Assembly (NCBI GenBank): GCA_022843305.1
Contig: JALHNX010000028.1
Location: forward strand, 1-39,628
Length of the DNA stretch: 39,628 nt
Direction: 5' to 3'
Origin: Pyrinomonadaceae bacterium
GTDB taxonomy: Bacteria > Acidobacteriota > Blastocatellia > Pyrinomonadales > Pyrinomonadaceae
Each line of letters opens with the position of its first letter. Position 1 is the first letter of the stretch. Shown one piece after another: positions 31,599 through 39,628 of the stretch. The position numbers and the translations under genes were made by a program. The notes under the pieces are model-generated. The model worked only from the letters and a program-made list of their open reading frames with translations, did no database searches and was not told where the DNA came from.

Positions 31599-32396
31599 AT
31601 GAAACAGAGAAATTACATAAAATCAGGATTAAAATTATTGGCAATTATCAGTTTGTTGAGTGTGGGAATTTTTGCGCAGGGCATCGGGCGAAACGATTTG
31701 AGCGCAAAGCGTTGGGAATTGACCGAAATCAACGGCAAGCGCGTTTACAGTTCAAAAGCCTTTCTGGAAATTGAAGCGTCGCTCAGCCGTTTTGCCGGAA
31801 ACGCGGGCTGTAACCGGATGTTCGGCGGCGTTACGATTAACGGCAGAAATATTGATTTCAGCGGCATCGGAACGACCAAAATGTTTTGCGGCGGGAGCGG
31901 CGTGATGAAGCTCGAAACGGATTTTACACGGGCGCTTGAACGCGTAACGCGGTTTGAAAGAACCGGCAACAATTTGAGTCTTTATGCGCGAAACCGTCTG
32001 GTTTTGAAGTTCAAAGAAACTGCAAAATCGAATTCCGACAATAACGCGAACATCAAGCTCGAAGACCGGAAATGGGTTTTGGAAGCGATCAAAAACCGGA
32101 ATTTGCCGAAAATCGAAACGTTGCCGTTCATCAATTTCGACAAAGCCAAAAACAGCGCGGGCGGAAACACGGGCTGTAATGTTTTCGGCGGAAATTATTC
32201 GGTCACGCGCGACACGATCGTGATCACAAACATCATCTCGACGATGCGCGCCTGCATCGAAGACGAGCGGATGAATGTCGAAAGGGAATTCAAAAACGGT
32301 TTGCAAAACGCCAATCGCTTTGAGATCGTCGGCAAAAAACTGAATCTCTACCGCAACAAAACTCTGCTTTTGAGCTTCAGAGCGGAAAACAAATAA
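31599..32396 (+). CDS. Exported protein with two META domains
   Basis: The 265-aa protein has a signal peptide (LKLLAIISLLSVGIFAQG) and two META/HslJ domains. The first runs from KRWELTEINGKRV through SRFAGNAGCNRMFGGVTINGRNIDFSGIGTTKMFCG; the second from DRKWVLEAIKNRNLPKIE through AGGNTGCNVFGGNYSV and IISTMRACIEDERM. The GC-x-N and TxMxC motifs are the family core. HslJ-type proteins are linked to heat or novobiocin tolerance in Enterobacteria; here the role is unknown. It is a single gene converging on the TonB receptor gene. Confidence 0.9.
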   Translation: MKQRNYIKSGLKLLAIISLLSVGIFAQGIGRNDLSAKRWELTEINGKRVYSSKAFLEIEASLSRFAGNAGCNRMFGGVTINGRNIDFSGIGTTKMFCGGSGVMKLETDFTRALERVTRFERTGNNLSLYARNRLVLKFKETAKSNSDNNANIKLEDRKWVLEAIKNRNLPKIETLPFINFDKAKNSAGGNTGCNVFGGNYSVTRDTIVITNIISTMRACIEDERMNVEREFKNGLQNANRFEIVGKKLNLYRNKTLLLSFRAENK

Positions 32397-32401
32397 GGTG
32401 C

Positions 32402-32460
32402 GGTAAACTTAAGTTTGCCGACATACGCCGCACAGGCTTTCAACAAACTGAAGTTTGTTG
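32402..32460. repeat. Palindromic AACTTAAGTT/AACTGAAGTT words
   Basis: CGGTAAACTTAAGTTTGCCG (32401-32420) and CAACAAACTGAAGTTTGTTG (32441-32460) are each palindromic and lie 20 nt apart, ahead of the terminator. Same word class as 10517-10581 and 24941-25188. Confidence 0.8.
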
Positions 32461-32464
32461 AACA

Positions 32465-32508
32465 AAAAAAAGACGCGGAGCAGAAATTTCTGCTCCGCGT
32501 CTTTTTTT
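32465..32508. terminator. Bidirectional terminator
   Basis: A perfect 22-bp stem including GACGCGGAGCAGAAA, with A and T tracts on both ends. It serves the convergent META and TonB-receptor genes. Confidence 0.95.
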
Positions 32509-32528
32509 GTTGCAAATGGTTCGCCCAA

Positions 32529-35500
32529 TTAAAAATTGTAGCGAATGCCGAACTGTAATTGTCTTGCCGGGGCGGCGGAAGTAAAGCCGAGCGGCGCGGT
32601 TGACGAAACGCTGCTCGAACCGCGGGCATTAATCGGAATTACATTGGTCGCGCCGGCGCAATTCGGATTGGTTGCGAAATTTGCGACGCAAGCCGTTCCG
32701 ACAACGTTGTTAATTCCGTTGTAATTGACGTTGTTGAAAAGATTGAATGCTTCGAAGGTCAATTCCAAAAAGCGCGATTCTTTGACGAAGAACCGACGCG
32801 CCAGACGCATATCGAAGGTGTAATAAGCCTCGCCGCGTCCCGTGTTTCTGCCCGCGAAAGCCGGACGGTCGTTATACAGACGGCTGTCGTTGTTCGTATC
32901 GAAGCCGATCAAAAGATTGAACGGTCGTCCGCTGCCCGCCGTGAAGATCGGCGAGAAAACGAAATCCCGCAAAAACGCGTTTTTATACGGGCTGATAAAA
33001 ACGCCGCTCAAAACCAGACGATGCCGCTGGTCGAACGCCGAAAGACTGCGGTCATCGCGCATATTCAGCGGATTCTGCGCCAGATAATCCGTGTTGAAAT
33101 CGGTCGCTTCGTCAATCGTTTTCGACAAAGTGTAATTGGCGTTGATGCTGTAATTACGCGAAAAACGTTTGGTCACCTGCAAAGTTCCGGCGTGATAAAA
33201 GCTGTTCGCCACCGATTGATATTCGGCATCGAGCGCAAATCGCGGCAGGAAATTGCCGGTCAAGCCACCGCCGGTCGCCGAACAGTTATAAGCGGCGGGC
33301 GGCACGCCCGGAACCGTGTAACAGCCGAGTTCGGTCGCGTTGACGATCGGCGTTCCGGTGAACGGACTTGTTCCGATGACGGAATAACGGCGAACGTCAA
33401 CCGGACGGACGAGATGAATTCCGCGCGTGAACAGATAGCTCGCTTCGGCGGAAAATCCCGCGCCCAAATCCTGCTGAATCGCACCGCTGACCTGATAGGT
33501 TTGCGGATTTTGGAAATTTTCCCCAATGCGGATCCGCGCTTCGAGCGGTCTGCCGGGCGCGGTGTTCAAACCGAACTGCGTCAGGTCGGAAGCGACGATC
33601 TGGCGATTTCCGAGAACACCTTGCGCCAGCAGGGTTTGATAGATAAACGCCGAACTGTATGTTCCCGGAAGCGTGATCGCCGAAACAACGATATTGATGT
33701 TAAATGGCTCCGTTCCCGAAGCTAAAGTATTGACAACGTTCGTTATCTGGTTATCAATCTGTCCCGTAAAAATTCCCGCGCCGGCGCGGATGACGGTTTT
33801 CGCGTTGTTGAAAACGTCCCACGAAATACCGATGCGCGGCTGGAAATTGTTTTTATCCGTCGGAACCGGGTCGGCTTCGTTTTGAATGAAATAACGCAAA
33901 CCGTAATTAAGGGTCACGTTCGGGCGAATTTTCCATGTGTCCTGTCCGAAAACCGAAAACTTTTGACCGCTGCTATAAAATCCGGGCAGACCGAAGCCCT
34001 GCTGGTAAACCTGCGGCGCGTTGATGTTGTAAGACTGGAGCGCGTTGATCGTATTGTTGGCATTACACAAAGAATTTCTGAGTGCCGCGCCCTGCGCCGC
34101 CGTGATGAATCCCGAAGTGATGTCCGCGCCGATCTGTCCGCCGATCGGTGCCGCCAGACAAGCCGCTCCGGTCGCGGTCGTGCCGACGAGCGCATTTCGC
34201 TGGGCGGCTGAAAAAACCGACGAAAACGGCAATGCGCCGAACCGGAACGAACCCGGCAGATAGGTTTCCGAATTGGTCCCGACGCGGTTATATTGAAAAA
34301 CGACACCCGCTTTGATCGTATGATTTCCGCGAACGAATGAAAGCGTGTCGGCAAGATCGAACGAGCGCGTAATGCTGTTCGAAGGCAGGAAAATGTCGCG
34401 TCCGAAATTTCCGTAGCCGAGAATGTTGATTTCCGGTCCGTTCGGGTCATTCGGCGTGACGATCAATTGATAATACGAAAACTGCGCGCGAAATTCGTTG
34501 ATCGTCGTCGGGTTGAAAATATGCGTTTGGGACAACAGAATGCCGCCGCTCGGCGATTCGACCTCGCGCCCGCGCGAAACGGCGTTCAATGCGCCCGTCG
34601 CCTGGTTTTCACCGTTGAATTGGGCGTAGTTCAAACGAATGAATCCGTAATCGTTCTCGCTGAACCGGTGGTCAATGCGACCCGAGATCAACGCGCTATT
34701 TTCGGCGGCGGGAAACTGTCCGTTGGTTGACGCGTAAAGATTTGCCGTGCGCGTGCTGGGAACAGTTAATACGCCGCGCACACCGGCGGCTAAAGGTTCG
34801 AAACCGGGACGCGTTCCGAGATAATTCAAAAACGCGTTCTGGTCGCCCGCCGGACTTCCCGGAGAAATTCTCAAGCCGTTCGCGAGCGATTCGTTAAGCG
34901 TCACGAACGAAGTCTGGTTTTGCCGCAAACCTTCTGCCGAAACGAAAAAGAAGGTTTTGTTTTCGATTATTTTTCCGCCCAAACTGCCGCCGAACTGCTG
35001 GCGATTATACGGCGATTTGCCTGCCGGATTGAAATCGAAAGCGTTGCGCGCGTCGAATCTTTTATCGCGGAAATAGCCGAAGATGCTGCCGTGAAATTCA
35101 TTCGTGCCGGTTTTGGAAACGATATTGACCATTCCGCCCGACGCGCCGCCGAATTCGGCGTTGTAACTGTTGCGGTCAACCTGAAATTCCTGCACGGCTT
35201 CCTGGCTGACGATGTTGCGCGCGCCGCCCGAAGGCGTATCGGCGGTCGAACCGTCAACGTTGATCGAATTTCCGCGACCGTTGTTGCCGCCGAAACTCAA
35301 GCCCGATTGCGGTGTCTGCGCAACGCGAAAATCGGTCGAATCGTTAACGTTATCGGCATCATTCACACCCGGCGTAAGCAGCGCGAAATCCAAAAAATTG
35401 CGGCGGTTGATCGGCAGGTTGTTCAGCTGCCGCGCGCTGATGACGGTTGACTGTTGCGTTCTTTCCGTGTCAACAAGCGCCTGTTCGTCCTGCAGAACGT

Positions 35501-35858
35501 CAACGACCGCGTCAACATCGCCGATTGTTAAACCGGCATCGAGCGCCAATTGCTGTCCGACCTGAAGCAGAACGTTAGTAACCGTTTTAGAGGCAAATCC
35601 GGTCGCTGTGATCTTAACCGAATATGTGCTTGGCGGGAGCGAAAGAATTACGAAATTTCCATCCGTATCGCTGGTCACCGTGCGGGTTACGCCCTTATTA
35701 TTATCCGTTGCCGTAATCGTTGCACCGGCAATTGCCCCGCCGTTCGGGTCGGTGACCGTGCCGCGAAGTTCCGCCGTCGCGGTTGCCTGCGCGAAAGCCC
35801 CGCTCGCTCCGACGCAAACAAATACCAAAATTCCAAAAATCGTTCTCATTTTTTTCAT
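32529..35858 (-). CDS. TonB-dependent receptor with carboxypeptidase-regulatory-like N-terminus
   Basis: ATG 35858 (1109 aa) follows GGAGGCGATT and opens a signal peptide (MRTIFGILVFVCVGASGAFAQA). The N-terminal domain, ELRGTVTDPNGGAIAGATITATDN to ITATGFASKTVTNVL, is a carboxypeptidase-regulatory-like beta-sandwich. A plug-like region follows (SGGARNIVSQEAVQEFQVDRNSYNAEFGGASGGMVNIVSKTGTNEFHGS), then a long barrel with Tyr/Asn-rich strands, ending in LQFGIRYNF, the usual outer-membrane C-terminus. Such Oar-like receptors are abundant in Acidobacteriota and take up or bind large substrates. It is monocistronic, with the TetR gene upstream on the same strand. The window shows no matching substrate genes. 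Confidence 0.93.
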   Translation of the reverse strand: MKKMRTIFGILVFVCVGASGAFAQATATAELRGTVTDPNGGAIAGATITATDNNKGVTRTVTSDTDGNFVILSLPPSTYSVKITATGFASKTVTNVLLQVGQQLALDAGLTIGDVDAVVDVLQDEQALVDTERTQQSTVISARQLNNLPINRRNFLDFALLTPGVNDADNVNDSTDFRVAQTPQSGLSFGGNNGRGNSINVDGSTADTPSGGARNIVSQEAVQEFQVDRNSYNAEFGGASGGMVNIVSKTGTNEFHGSIFGYFRDKRFDARNAFDFNPAGKSPYNRQQFGGSLGGKIIENKTFFFVSAEGLRQNQTSFVTLNESLANGLRISPGSPAGDQNAFLNYLGTRPGFEPLAAGVRGVLTVPSTRTANLYASTNGQFPAAENSALISGRIDHRFSENDYGFIRLNYAQFNGENQATGALNAVSRGREVESPSGGILLSQTHIFNPTTINEFRAQFSYYQLIVTPNDPNGPEINILGYGNFGRDIFLPSNSITRSFDLADTLSFVRGNHTIKAGVVFQYNRVGTNSETYLPGSFRFGALPFSSVFSAAQRNALVGTTATGAACLAAPIGGQIGADITSGFITAAQGAALRNSLCNANNTINALQSYNINAPQVYQQGFGLPGFYSSGQKFSVFGQDTWKIRPNVTLNYGLRYFIQNEADPVPTDKNNFQPRIGISWDVFNNAKTVIRAGAGIFTGQIDNQITNVVNTLASGTEPFNINIVVSAITLPGTYSSAFIYQTLLAQGVLGNRQIVASDLTQFGLNTAPGRPLEARIRIGENFQNPQTYQVSGAIQQDLGAGFSAEASYLFTRGIHLVRPVDVRRYSVIGTSPFTGTPIVNATELGCYTVPGVPPAAYNCSATGGGLTGNFLPRFALDAEYQSVANSFYHAGTLQVTKRFSRNYSINANYTLSKTIDEATDFNTDYLAQNPLNMRDDRSLSAFDQRHRLVLSGVFISPYKNAFLRDFVFSPIFTAGSGRPFNLLIGFDTNNDSRLYNDRPAFAGRNTGRGEAYYTFDMRLARRFFVKESRFLELTFEAFNLFNNVNYNGINNVVGTACVANFATNPNCAGATNVIPINARGSSSVSSTAPLGFTSAAPARQLQFGIRYNF

Positions 35859-35959
35859 AGAATCGCCTCCATCAGTCAAATAAATTAGAAATTAGTGCTT
35901 TGCGGCAAAGTTTTCCGAAACTTTGCACGGAAAATTTTAAAAACCGGAAAAATATCTTT

Positions 35960-36553
35960 TTAATTGCGCAATAAACCTTTCAAAGCCATTTCGCAAACGT
36001 CGCGGCAGACCTGTTCAACCGAAAGTTTGCCGCCCGGGCGATACCAGCGCGAGAGCCAGAGAATCATTCCGAAGAGCGTAAAAGTCGCCGTCGTCAGATC
36101 AACGTCGCGGAGCTTCGCCTGCGTTTGCAGTTCGACCAAAGTATCGCGCACAAACTCGAAATATTCGCGCCGCCGTTTTAAGATCGCTTCACGCTGCGTA
36201 AAACTCAGCGAATTCATTTCGTGCGAAACGATAATGACGGCGTGATTGCCCTCCGCCGCGAGCCGCGCGTGATTGAAAATGATAAATTCCAAACGTTCTT
36301 CCGCGTCCGAGATTTCACGTGCCGGGTCTAAAACTTCGTTTTTTACGTTGTCCAAGCCGAGTTCGACGATCCGGTAGAGCAGTTCCTGTTTGCTCTCGAA
36401 ATAATAATAAAGCGCGGCTTTCGTGATGTTTAAAGCATTTGCGATATGCGAAAGCGATGTTGATTCGACACCTCTTTCGACAAATAACTGCGCCGCCAGC
36501 AGGTAAATCTCCTGCGCCCGGTCGAGACTTTTTTGCGTTCCGTTTTTCGGCAT
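35960..36553 (-). CDS. TetR/AcrR family transcriptional regulator
   Basis: The 197-aa protein has the N-terminal DNA-binding domain in AQEIYLLAAQLFVERGVESTSLSHIANALNITKAALYYYFESKQELLYRIVE (HTH around 34-60), followed by an all-helical ligand domain. This pattern is typical of FadR/PaaR-like regulators of fatty-acid and phenylacetate genes. It is divergent from the dehydratase-like gene at 36804 and has a TACCGTTCGGTA palindrome 100 nt upstream, a plausible autoregulatory operator. The ligand is likely an acyl-CoA, by inference from neighbours. Confidence 0.92.
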   Translation of the reverse strand: MPKNGTQKSLDRAQEIYLLAAQLFVERGVESTSLSHIANALNITKAALYYYFESKQELLYRIVELGLDNVKNEVLDPAREISDAEERLEFIIFNHARLAAEGNHAVIIVSHEMNSLSFTQREAILKRRREYFEFVRDTLVELQTQAKLRDVDLTTATFTLFGMILWLSRWYRPGGKLSVEQVCRDVCEMALKGLLRN

Positions 36554-36649
36554 AGAAAAATTCGGAAATCTTACAAAAGCGCGCCTTTTGATCCGGCGAC
36601 CGCTTGAATTTAATTGCTCAGGTTAAGAAAATATGTTAGCTTTTTTACT

Positions 36650-36661
36650 TACCGTTCGGTA
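36650..36661. promoter_or_regulatory. Candidate TetR operator
   Basis: TACCGTTCGGTA carries arms TACCG and CGGTA, as in operators of TetR-family fatty-acid regulators (TTACCGAACGGTAA type). It lies between the divergent tetR and dehydratase-like genes and could control both. Confidence 0.6.
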
Positions 36662-36740
36662 GAATTTAACTAAAGTTAATAAACAATCCCGAAATTGTCA
36701 AGAAGTTTTCGACCCGAAAGCGCAAATTATTAAAAGTTAA

Positions 36741-36762
36741 TTGGTAAGACCAATTTTACCAA
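36741..36762. promoter_or_regulatory. Candidate GntR/FadR-like operator
   Basis: TTGGTAAGACCAA (36741-36753) matches the TGGTNNNACCA pattern of FadR-type GntR regulators; it is extended by TTTTACCAA so that TTGGTAA also pairs with TTACCAA at 36756-36762. It is 42 nt upstream of the dehydratase-like ATG. No GntR gene is in the window. Confidence 0.5.
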
Positions 36763-36803
36763 TTTAATTTCAAAATTCAGTTCTGAAACGTTCGAGTTAA
36801 ATT

Positions 36804-38345
36804 ATGCAAAGTTCAGCAATTAAACCAAACAATATTGTTCCGATCAAAACGGGCGAAGATTATCTGAACTCTTTACGCGGGCGGCGTTTAAAAGTTTATC
36901 TTTTCGGCAAACTCGTCGAAGATATTGTCGAACATCCCGTAATTCGCCCGAGCATTAACGCGGTTGCTGAAACTTACGAACTGGCGATACGCGAACCTGA
37001 ATTGGCAAGCGCGACATCGCATCTGACGGGCGAAAAAATCAATCGTTTCCTGAATATCGCCATGACGCGCGATGAAGTTGTTCTGCAAAATAAAATGCAG
37101 CGACGGCTCGGACAACTGACCGGAACTTGTTTTCAAAGATGCGTCGGAATGGACGCGCTCAATTCGCTCTATTCGGTAACGTTTGAAATTGACGAAAAAT
37201 TTCAGACGAATTATCACGAGCGTTTGAAAGAATTTATCAAAGAAGTTCAAACAAACAACACGGTCATCGGCGGCGCGATGACCGATGTCAAAGGCGACCG
37301 AAGCAAAGCACCGCACGAGCAAGCCGATCCCGATCTTTTTGTACACATTACAAAACGCACCGAAAGCGGCGTTTATATTTCCGGCGCAAAAGCTCATCAA
37401 ACGGGCTGTTTGAATTCGCATTGGCTGATCGTGATGCCGACGATGCGCCTGACGGAATACGATAAAGATTACGCGATTGTCGGCGCGATTCCGGTTGAAG
37501 CGGAAGGAATTACATATATTTACGGGCGGCAATCGTGCGACACACGCGCGATGGAAGGCGGTTCGATAGATCAGGGAAACGCCCAATTCGGCGGACAGGA
37601 AGCGATGGTGATTCTTGATAATGTTTTTATCCCGAATGAACTTGTGTTTATGGACGGCGAAACCGAATTTGCGTCAATGCTCGTTGAAAGATTCACCTGT
37701 TATCATCGCCGTTCGTATGTCTGCAAATCGGGCGTCGGCGACGTACTTATCGGCGCGGCGGCGCAGATCGCGGAATATAACGGCGTCGAAAAAGTTTCGC
37801 ATATCAAAGACAAACTCGTTGAAATGACTCATTTAAACGAAACGATCTACGCAACCGGAATCGCTTCGAGCTATCAATCAAAACCGACGAAATCGGGCGC
37901 GTATTTGAATGACGATATGATCGCCAATGTCTGCAAACATCACGTCACGAAAATGCCTTACGAGATCGGACGGCTCGCGCAGGATTTAGCGGGCGGCTTG
38001 ATGGTGACCATGCCTTCGGAAAAGGATTTCCGCAGCGAAGAAGTCGGGCATCTTCTGGAAAAATATCTAAAGGGTCGCGCCGACGTTTCGACCGAAAACC
38101 GGATGCGAATCCTGCGCCTGATCGAAAATATGACTCTCGGCAGAAACGCCGTCGGCTATCTTACCGAATCAATGCACGGCGCCGGCTCGCCGCAAGCGCA
38201 AAGAATTCAAATCGCCCGCCAAATGCAGATCGAATTCAAGAAAACTCTGGCAAAAGAACTCGCCGGAATCGAAGAGCGAAAACGCGAACAATTAACGAGC
38301 GAAATTTCTGATTATTTCGGGAAAGTTTTTGATACGGAAGTTTAG
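36804..38345 (+). CDS. 4-hydroxybutyryl-CoA dehydratase/4-hydroxyphenylacetate hydroxylase family enzyme
   Basis: The 513-aa protein belongs to the HpaB/AbfD flavoprotein superfamily: GEDYLNSLRGRRLKVYLFGK at the start, TGTCFQRCVGMDAL near 107-118, MTDVKGDRSKAPHEQADPDLFVHI, VYISGAKAHQTGCLNSHWLIVMP, then FTCYHRRSYVCKSGVGDVLIGAAA (298-320) and the C-terminal helical part. C109, C113, H301 and C307 can be aligned with the [4Fe-4S] ligands of 4-hydroxybutyryl-CoA dehydratase, except that the H-to-C spacing is 6 and not 7 as I recall. This favours AbfD-type dehydration/isomerisation over hydroxylation. The TetR, enoyl-CoA hydratase and operator context fits acyl-CoA metabolism. Confidence 0.82.
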   Translation: MQSSAIKPNNIVPIKTGEDYLNSLRGRRLKVYLFGKLVEDIVEHPVIRPSINAVAETYELAIREPELASATSHLTGEKINRFLNIAMTRDEVVLQNKMQRRLGQLTGTCFQRCVGMDALNSLYSVTFEIDEKFQTNYHERLKEFIKEVQTNNTVIGGAMTDVKGDRSKAPHEQADPDLFVHITKRTESGVYISGAKAHQTGCLNSHWLIVMPTMRLTEYDKDYAIVGAIPVEAEGITYIYGRQSCDTRAMEGGSIDQGNAQFGGQEAMVILDNVFIPNELVFMDGETEFASMLVERFTCYHRRSYVCKSGVGDVLIGAAAQIAEYNGVEKVSHIKDKLVEMTHLNETIYATGIASSYQSKPTKSGAYLNDDMIANVCKHHVTKMPYEIGRLAQDLAGGLMVTMPSEKDFRSEEVGHLLEKYLKGRADVSTENRMRILRLIENMTLGRNAVGYLTESMHGAGSPQAQRIQIARQMQIEFKKTLAKELAGIEERKREQLTSEISDYFGKVFDTEV

Positions 38346-38372
38346 AGAAATCATTTAATTTGAATTCAAATA

Positions 38373-38900
38373 ATGAGCAATTCTTTTCCTAACTATTTTG
38401 ATGCGCCAAATAAATTATTACAGTTGGAGTCAAACTGTGGTCTTATAACGGCTTGGACGATTTTAAAGTATTTTAAGAAACGAACATCGTCGGCAAAATT
38501 TATTAATTTATGCTGTTACACTAAAAAACACGGAACTTTTACAATAGCTTTGGCAGTTGCTTTAAGGAAACACGGCTTAAAAGTCAGTTTTTTTTCTGAA
38601 TTAGATCCAACGCCAAATGCAATTGAAAAGCGATGTTATTCTGTTGCAGAAAAAATTGGAGTTGCTATTCAACCGTCAATAGATTTAGATATTTTATTAT
38701 CCAAAATCGGTTCTGAAACTATAGCAGTTGTTTTGTACAATACGCCCGAAGATAATGGGCATTTATCGCCGCTTTTAGGAAACGACGAAAAAAACTTATT
38801 TTTACCATTTTCCGACGAAGGTTATTTATTAAAACAAGAGTTTTTGACCTTTTGGAATGCTCCAGAAATTTATCGGCAGTGTTTAATTGTATCACTTTGA
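38373..38900 (+). CDS. C39-like peptidase, unknown role, 175 aa
   Basis: LLQLESNCGLITAWTILKYF at 15-34 contains the Cys-Gly of the papain-like C39 family (C22), and EDNGHLSPLLG (H130) the probable catalytic His; a Gln sits 4-5 residues before the Cys. The remainder (HGTFTIALAVALRKHGLKVSFFSELDP) fits the domain that recognises or binds the substrate. There is no signal peptide or ABC transporter. The gene is AT-rich compared with its neighbours, which suggests acquisition. It starts 28 nt after the dehydratase-like stop. Confidence 0.7.
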   Translation: MSNSFPNYFDAPNKLLQLESNCGLITAWTILKYFKKRTSSAKFINLCCYTKKHGTFTIALAVALRKHGLKVSFFSELDPTPNAIEKRCYSVAEKIGVAIQPSIDLDILLSKIGSETIAVVLYNTPEDNGHLSPLLGNDEKNLFLPFSDEGYLLKQEFLTFWNAPEIYRQCLIVSL

Positions 38901-38986
38901 TATGTTAAAAATTTTGTAATTATTGAATTCAATTTCGGCTCTAATTTTCGAGCAAGACATTATTAAATTCCTTCAGATCAGCAATT

Positions 38987-39628
38987 ATGAACAACGAAAA
39001 ATTAATCGTAACTTTGGATAATGGCATCAAGCGGATTACTTTTAATCAGCCGGAGAAAAGAAATTCGGTGGACGCTGGTATGACGGAAAAGTTGTTTGAC
39101 GCGGTGCGCGAATCGGCGGCGGACGGGACGCGTGTGATAATTTTGACGGGCGCGGGAAACGTTTTCTGCGCGGGCGCGGATCTGGCGGCGCGGTCTGAAC
39201 AGGAAATCAATGAATACGACGTAACCGCCTATTTGCGCGACATCGTTAATCCGACGATTCTGGCGATGCGTGCGCTGCCCGTTCCGATATTAGCGCGGGT
39301 TCACGGTCACGCGGTCGGCATCGGCTGCAATTTCGCGCTCGCGGCGGATATGATCGTCGCTTCGGAAGACGCGCTGTTTAGCCAGATTTTCGTGAAGATC
39401 GGTTTGATTCCCGACGGCGGCGGAACATTCTTTTTGCCCGCGCTCGTCGGTTATCAAAAAGCGTTCGAACTGATCGCGCTCGGCGATATTTTTGGTGCGC
39501 GAGAAGCCGAAAAATTGGGCATTGTTAATAAAGTCGTGCCGTTTGCCGAATTAGACGAAACGGTTGAAAAACTCGCTAAAAGATTTATTGAATCGCCGCA
39601 AATCGCACTCGAAAAGATAAAAACCGGA
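38987..39628 (+). CDS. Enoyl-CoA hydratase/isomerase, 3' end missing
   Basis: The reading frame from ATG 38987 runs off the window after 214 codons. IKRITFNQPEKRNSVDAGM, VIILTGAGNVFCAGADLAAR (oxyanion hole) and ARVHGHAVGIGCNFALAADMIVAS are crotonase signatures; IGLIPDGGGTFFLPALVG carries Asp where PaaG-type isomerases do. It acts on enoyl-CoA in beta-oxidation or aromatic degradation. About the last 40 to 50 residues lie outside. It closes the TetR-dehydratase-peptidase locus on the plus strand. Confidence 0.93.
   Translation, partial: MNNEKLIVTLDNGIKRITFNQPEKRNSVDAGMTEKLFDAVRESAADGTRVIILTGAGNVFCAGADLAARSEQEINEYDVTAYLRDIVNPTILAMRALPVPILARVHGHAVGIGCNFALAADMIVASEDALFSQIFVKIGLIPDGGGTFFLPALVGYQKAFELIALGDIFGAREAEKLGIVNKVVPFAELDETVEKLAKRFIESPQIALEKIKTG

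Noticed and set aside
33021-33725. Long plus-strand frame opposite the TonB receptor
   Set aside because: It is an antisense reading of a strongly supported gene with codon bias that creates open frames on the other strand; the translation is arginine-rich and featureless.
36888-37586. 232-codon minus-strand frame opposite the dehydratase-like gene
   Set aside because: Shadow of a well-supported coding region; no ribosome site or recognisable motif.

Overview
The window looks like a chromosomal stretch of a free-living, mid-GC (roughly 45 %) bacterium, most likely an Acidobacteriota member of the Blastocatellia/Pyrinomonadaceae type. This is an inference from gene content: a very large TonB-type receptor with an N-terminal carboxypeptidase-regulatory-like domain, acyl-CoA and methylmalonyl-CoA genes, an M50 protease/trpS/scpA/scpB/rluB set and several DinB-fold proteins. 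There is no rRNA, prophage, integrase, transposase gene or CRISPR array. One tRNA is present (Ala, anticodon CGC, 30151-30227). Most genes lie on the minus strand.

Layout. 1-2444: a minus-strand accessory group (zincin-like protein, Uma2 nuclease, frameshifted HicB-type antitoxin, AT-rich unknown protein) running into the 5' part of mtnP. 2533-4894: a metallo-beta-lactamase-fold hydrolase carrying an in-frame palindromic insert, and a membrane-anchored parvulin. 4998-7671: the methylmalonyl-CoA genes mce and meaB, separated by two paralogous PD-(D/E)XK nuclease-like genes and by duplicated scraps of both host genes. 7863-12302: an exported protein behind a sigma-54-type promoter, DinB protein, papain/transglutaminase-fold protein, acyl-CoA dehydrogenase and CoA-binding protein. 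12836-13981: a membrane protein fused to a receiver-like domain. 14024-27007: the housekeeping series M50 protease, trpS, scpA, scpB, rluB in that order on the minus strand, interrupted twice by accessory genes (BrnT/BrnA toxin-antitoxin, aldehyde dehydrogenase with DUF779 protein, ArsC-like protein, monooxygenase, lipoprotein, TIMP-like protein and others). 27196-30227: ATP-grasp enzyme, endonuclease/exonuclease/phosphatase-fold protein, small protein and tRNA-Ala. 30298-35858: PA-IL-like exported protein, double-META protein, TonB-dependent receptor. 35960-39628: TetR regulator, a 4-hydroxybutyryl-CoA-dehydratase-like enzyme, a C39-like peptidase and a truncated enoyl-CoA hydratase, a probable acyl-CoA catabolic locus.

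The most unusual content is non-coding or arises from rearrangement. (1) Two nuclease-like genes sit inside the meaB-mce junction with duplicated pieces of the host genes that leave both host genes intact, as expected of a selfish insertion. (2) About a dozen intergenic sites share one architecture, short tandem units of mostly 7 nt (up to 11) followed by their inverted complement, although the words differ from site to site; one such unit lies in frame inside a gene. (3) Two copies of a 130-145 bp structured repeat share a core in opposite orientation but have different outer arms; one copy supplies the stop codon of the ArsC-like gene.
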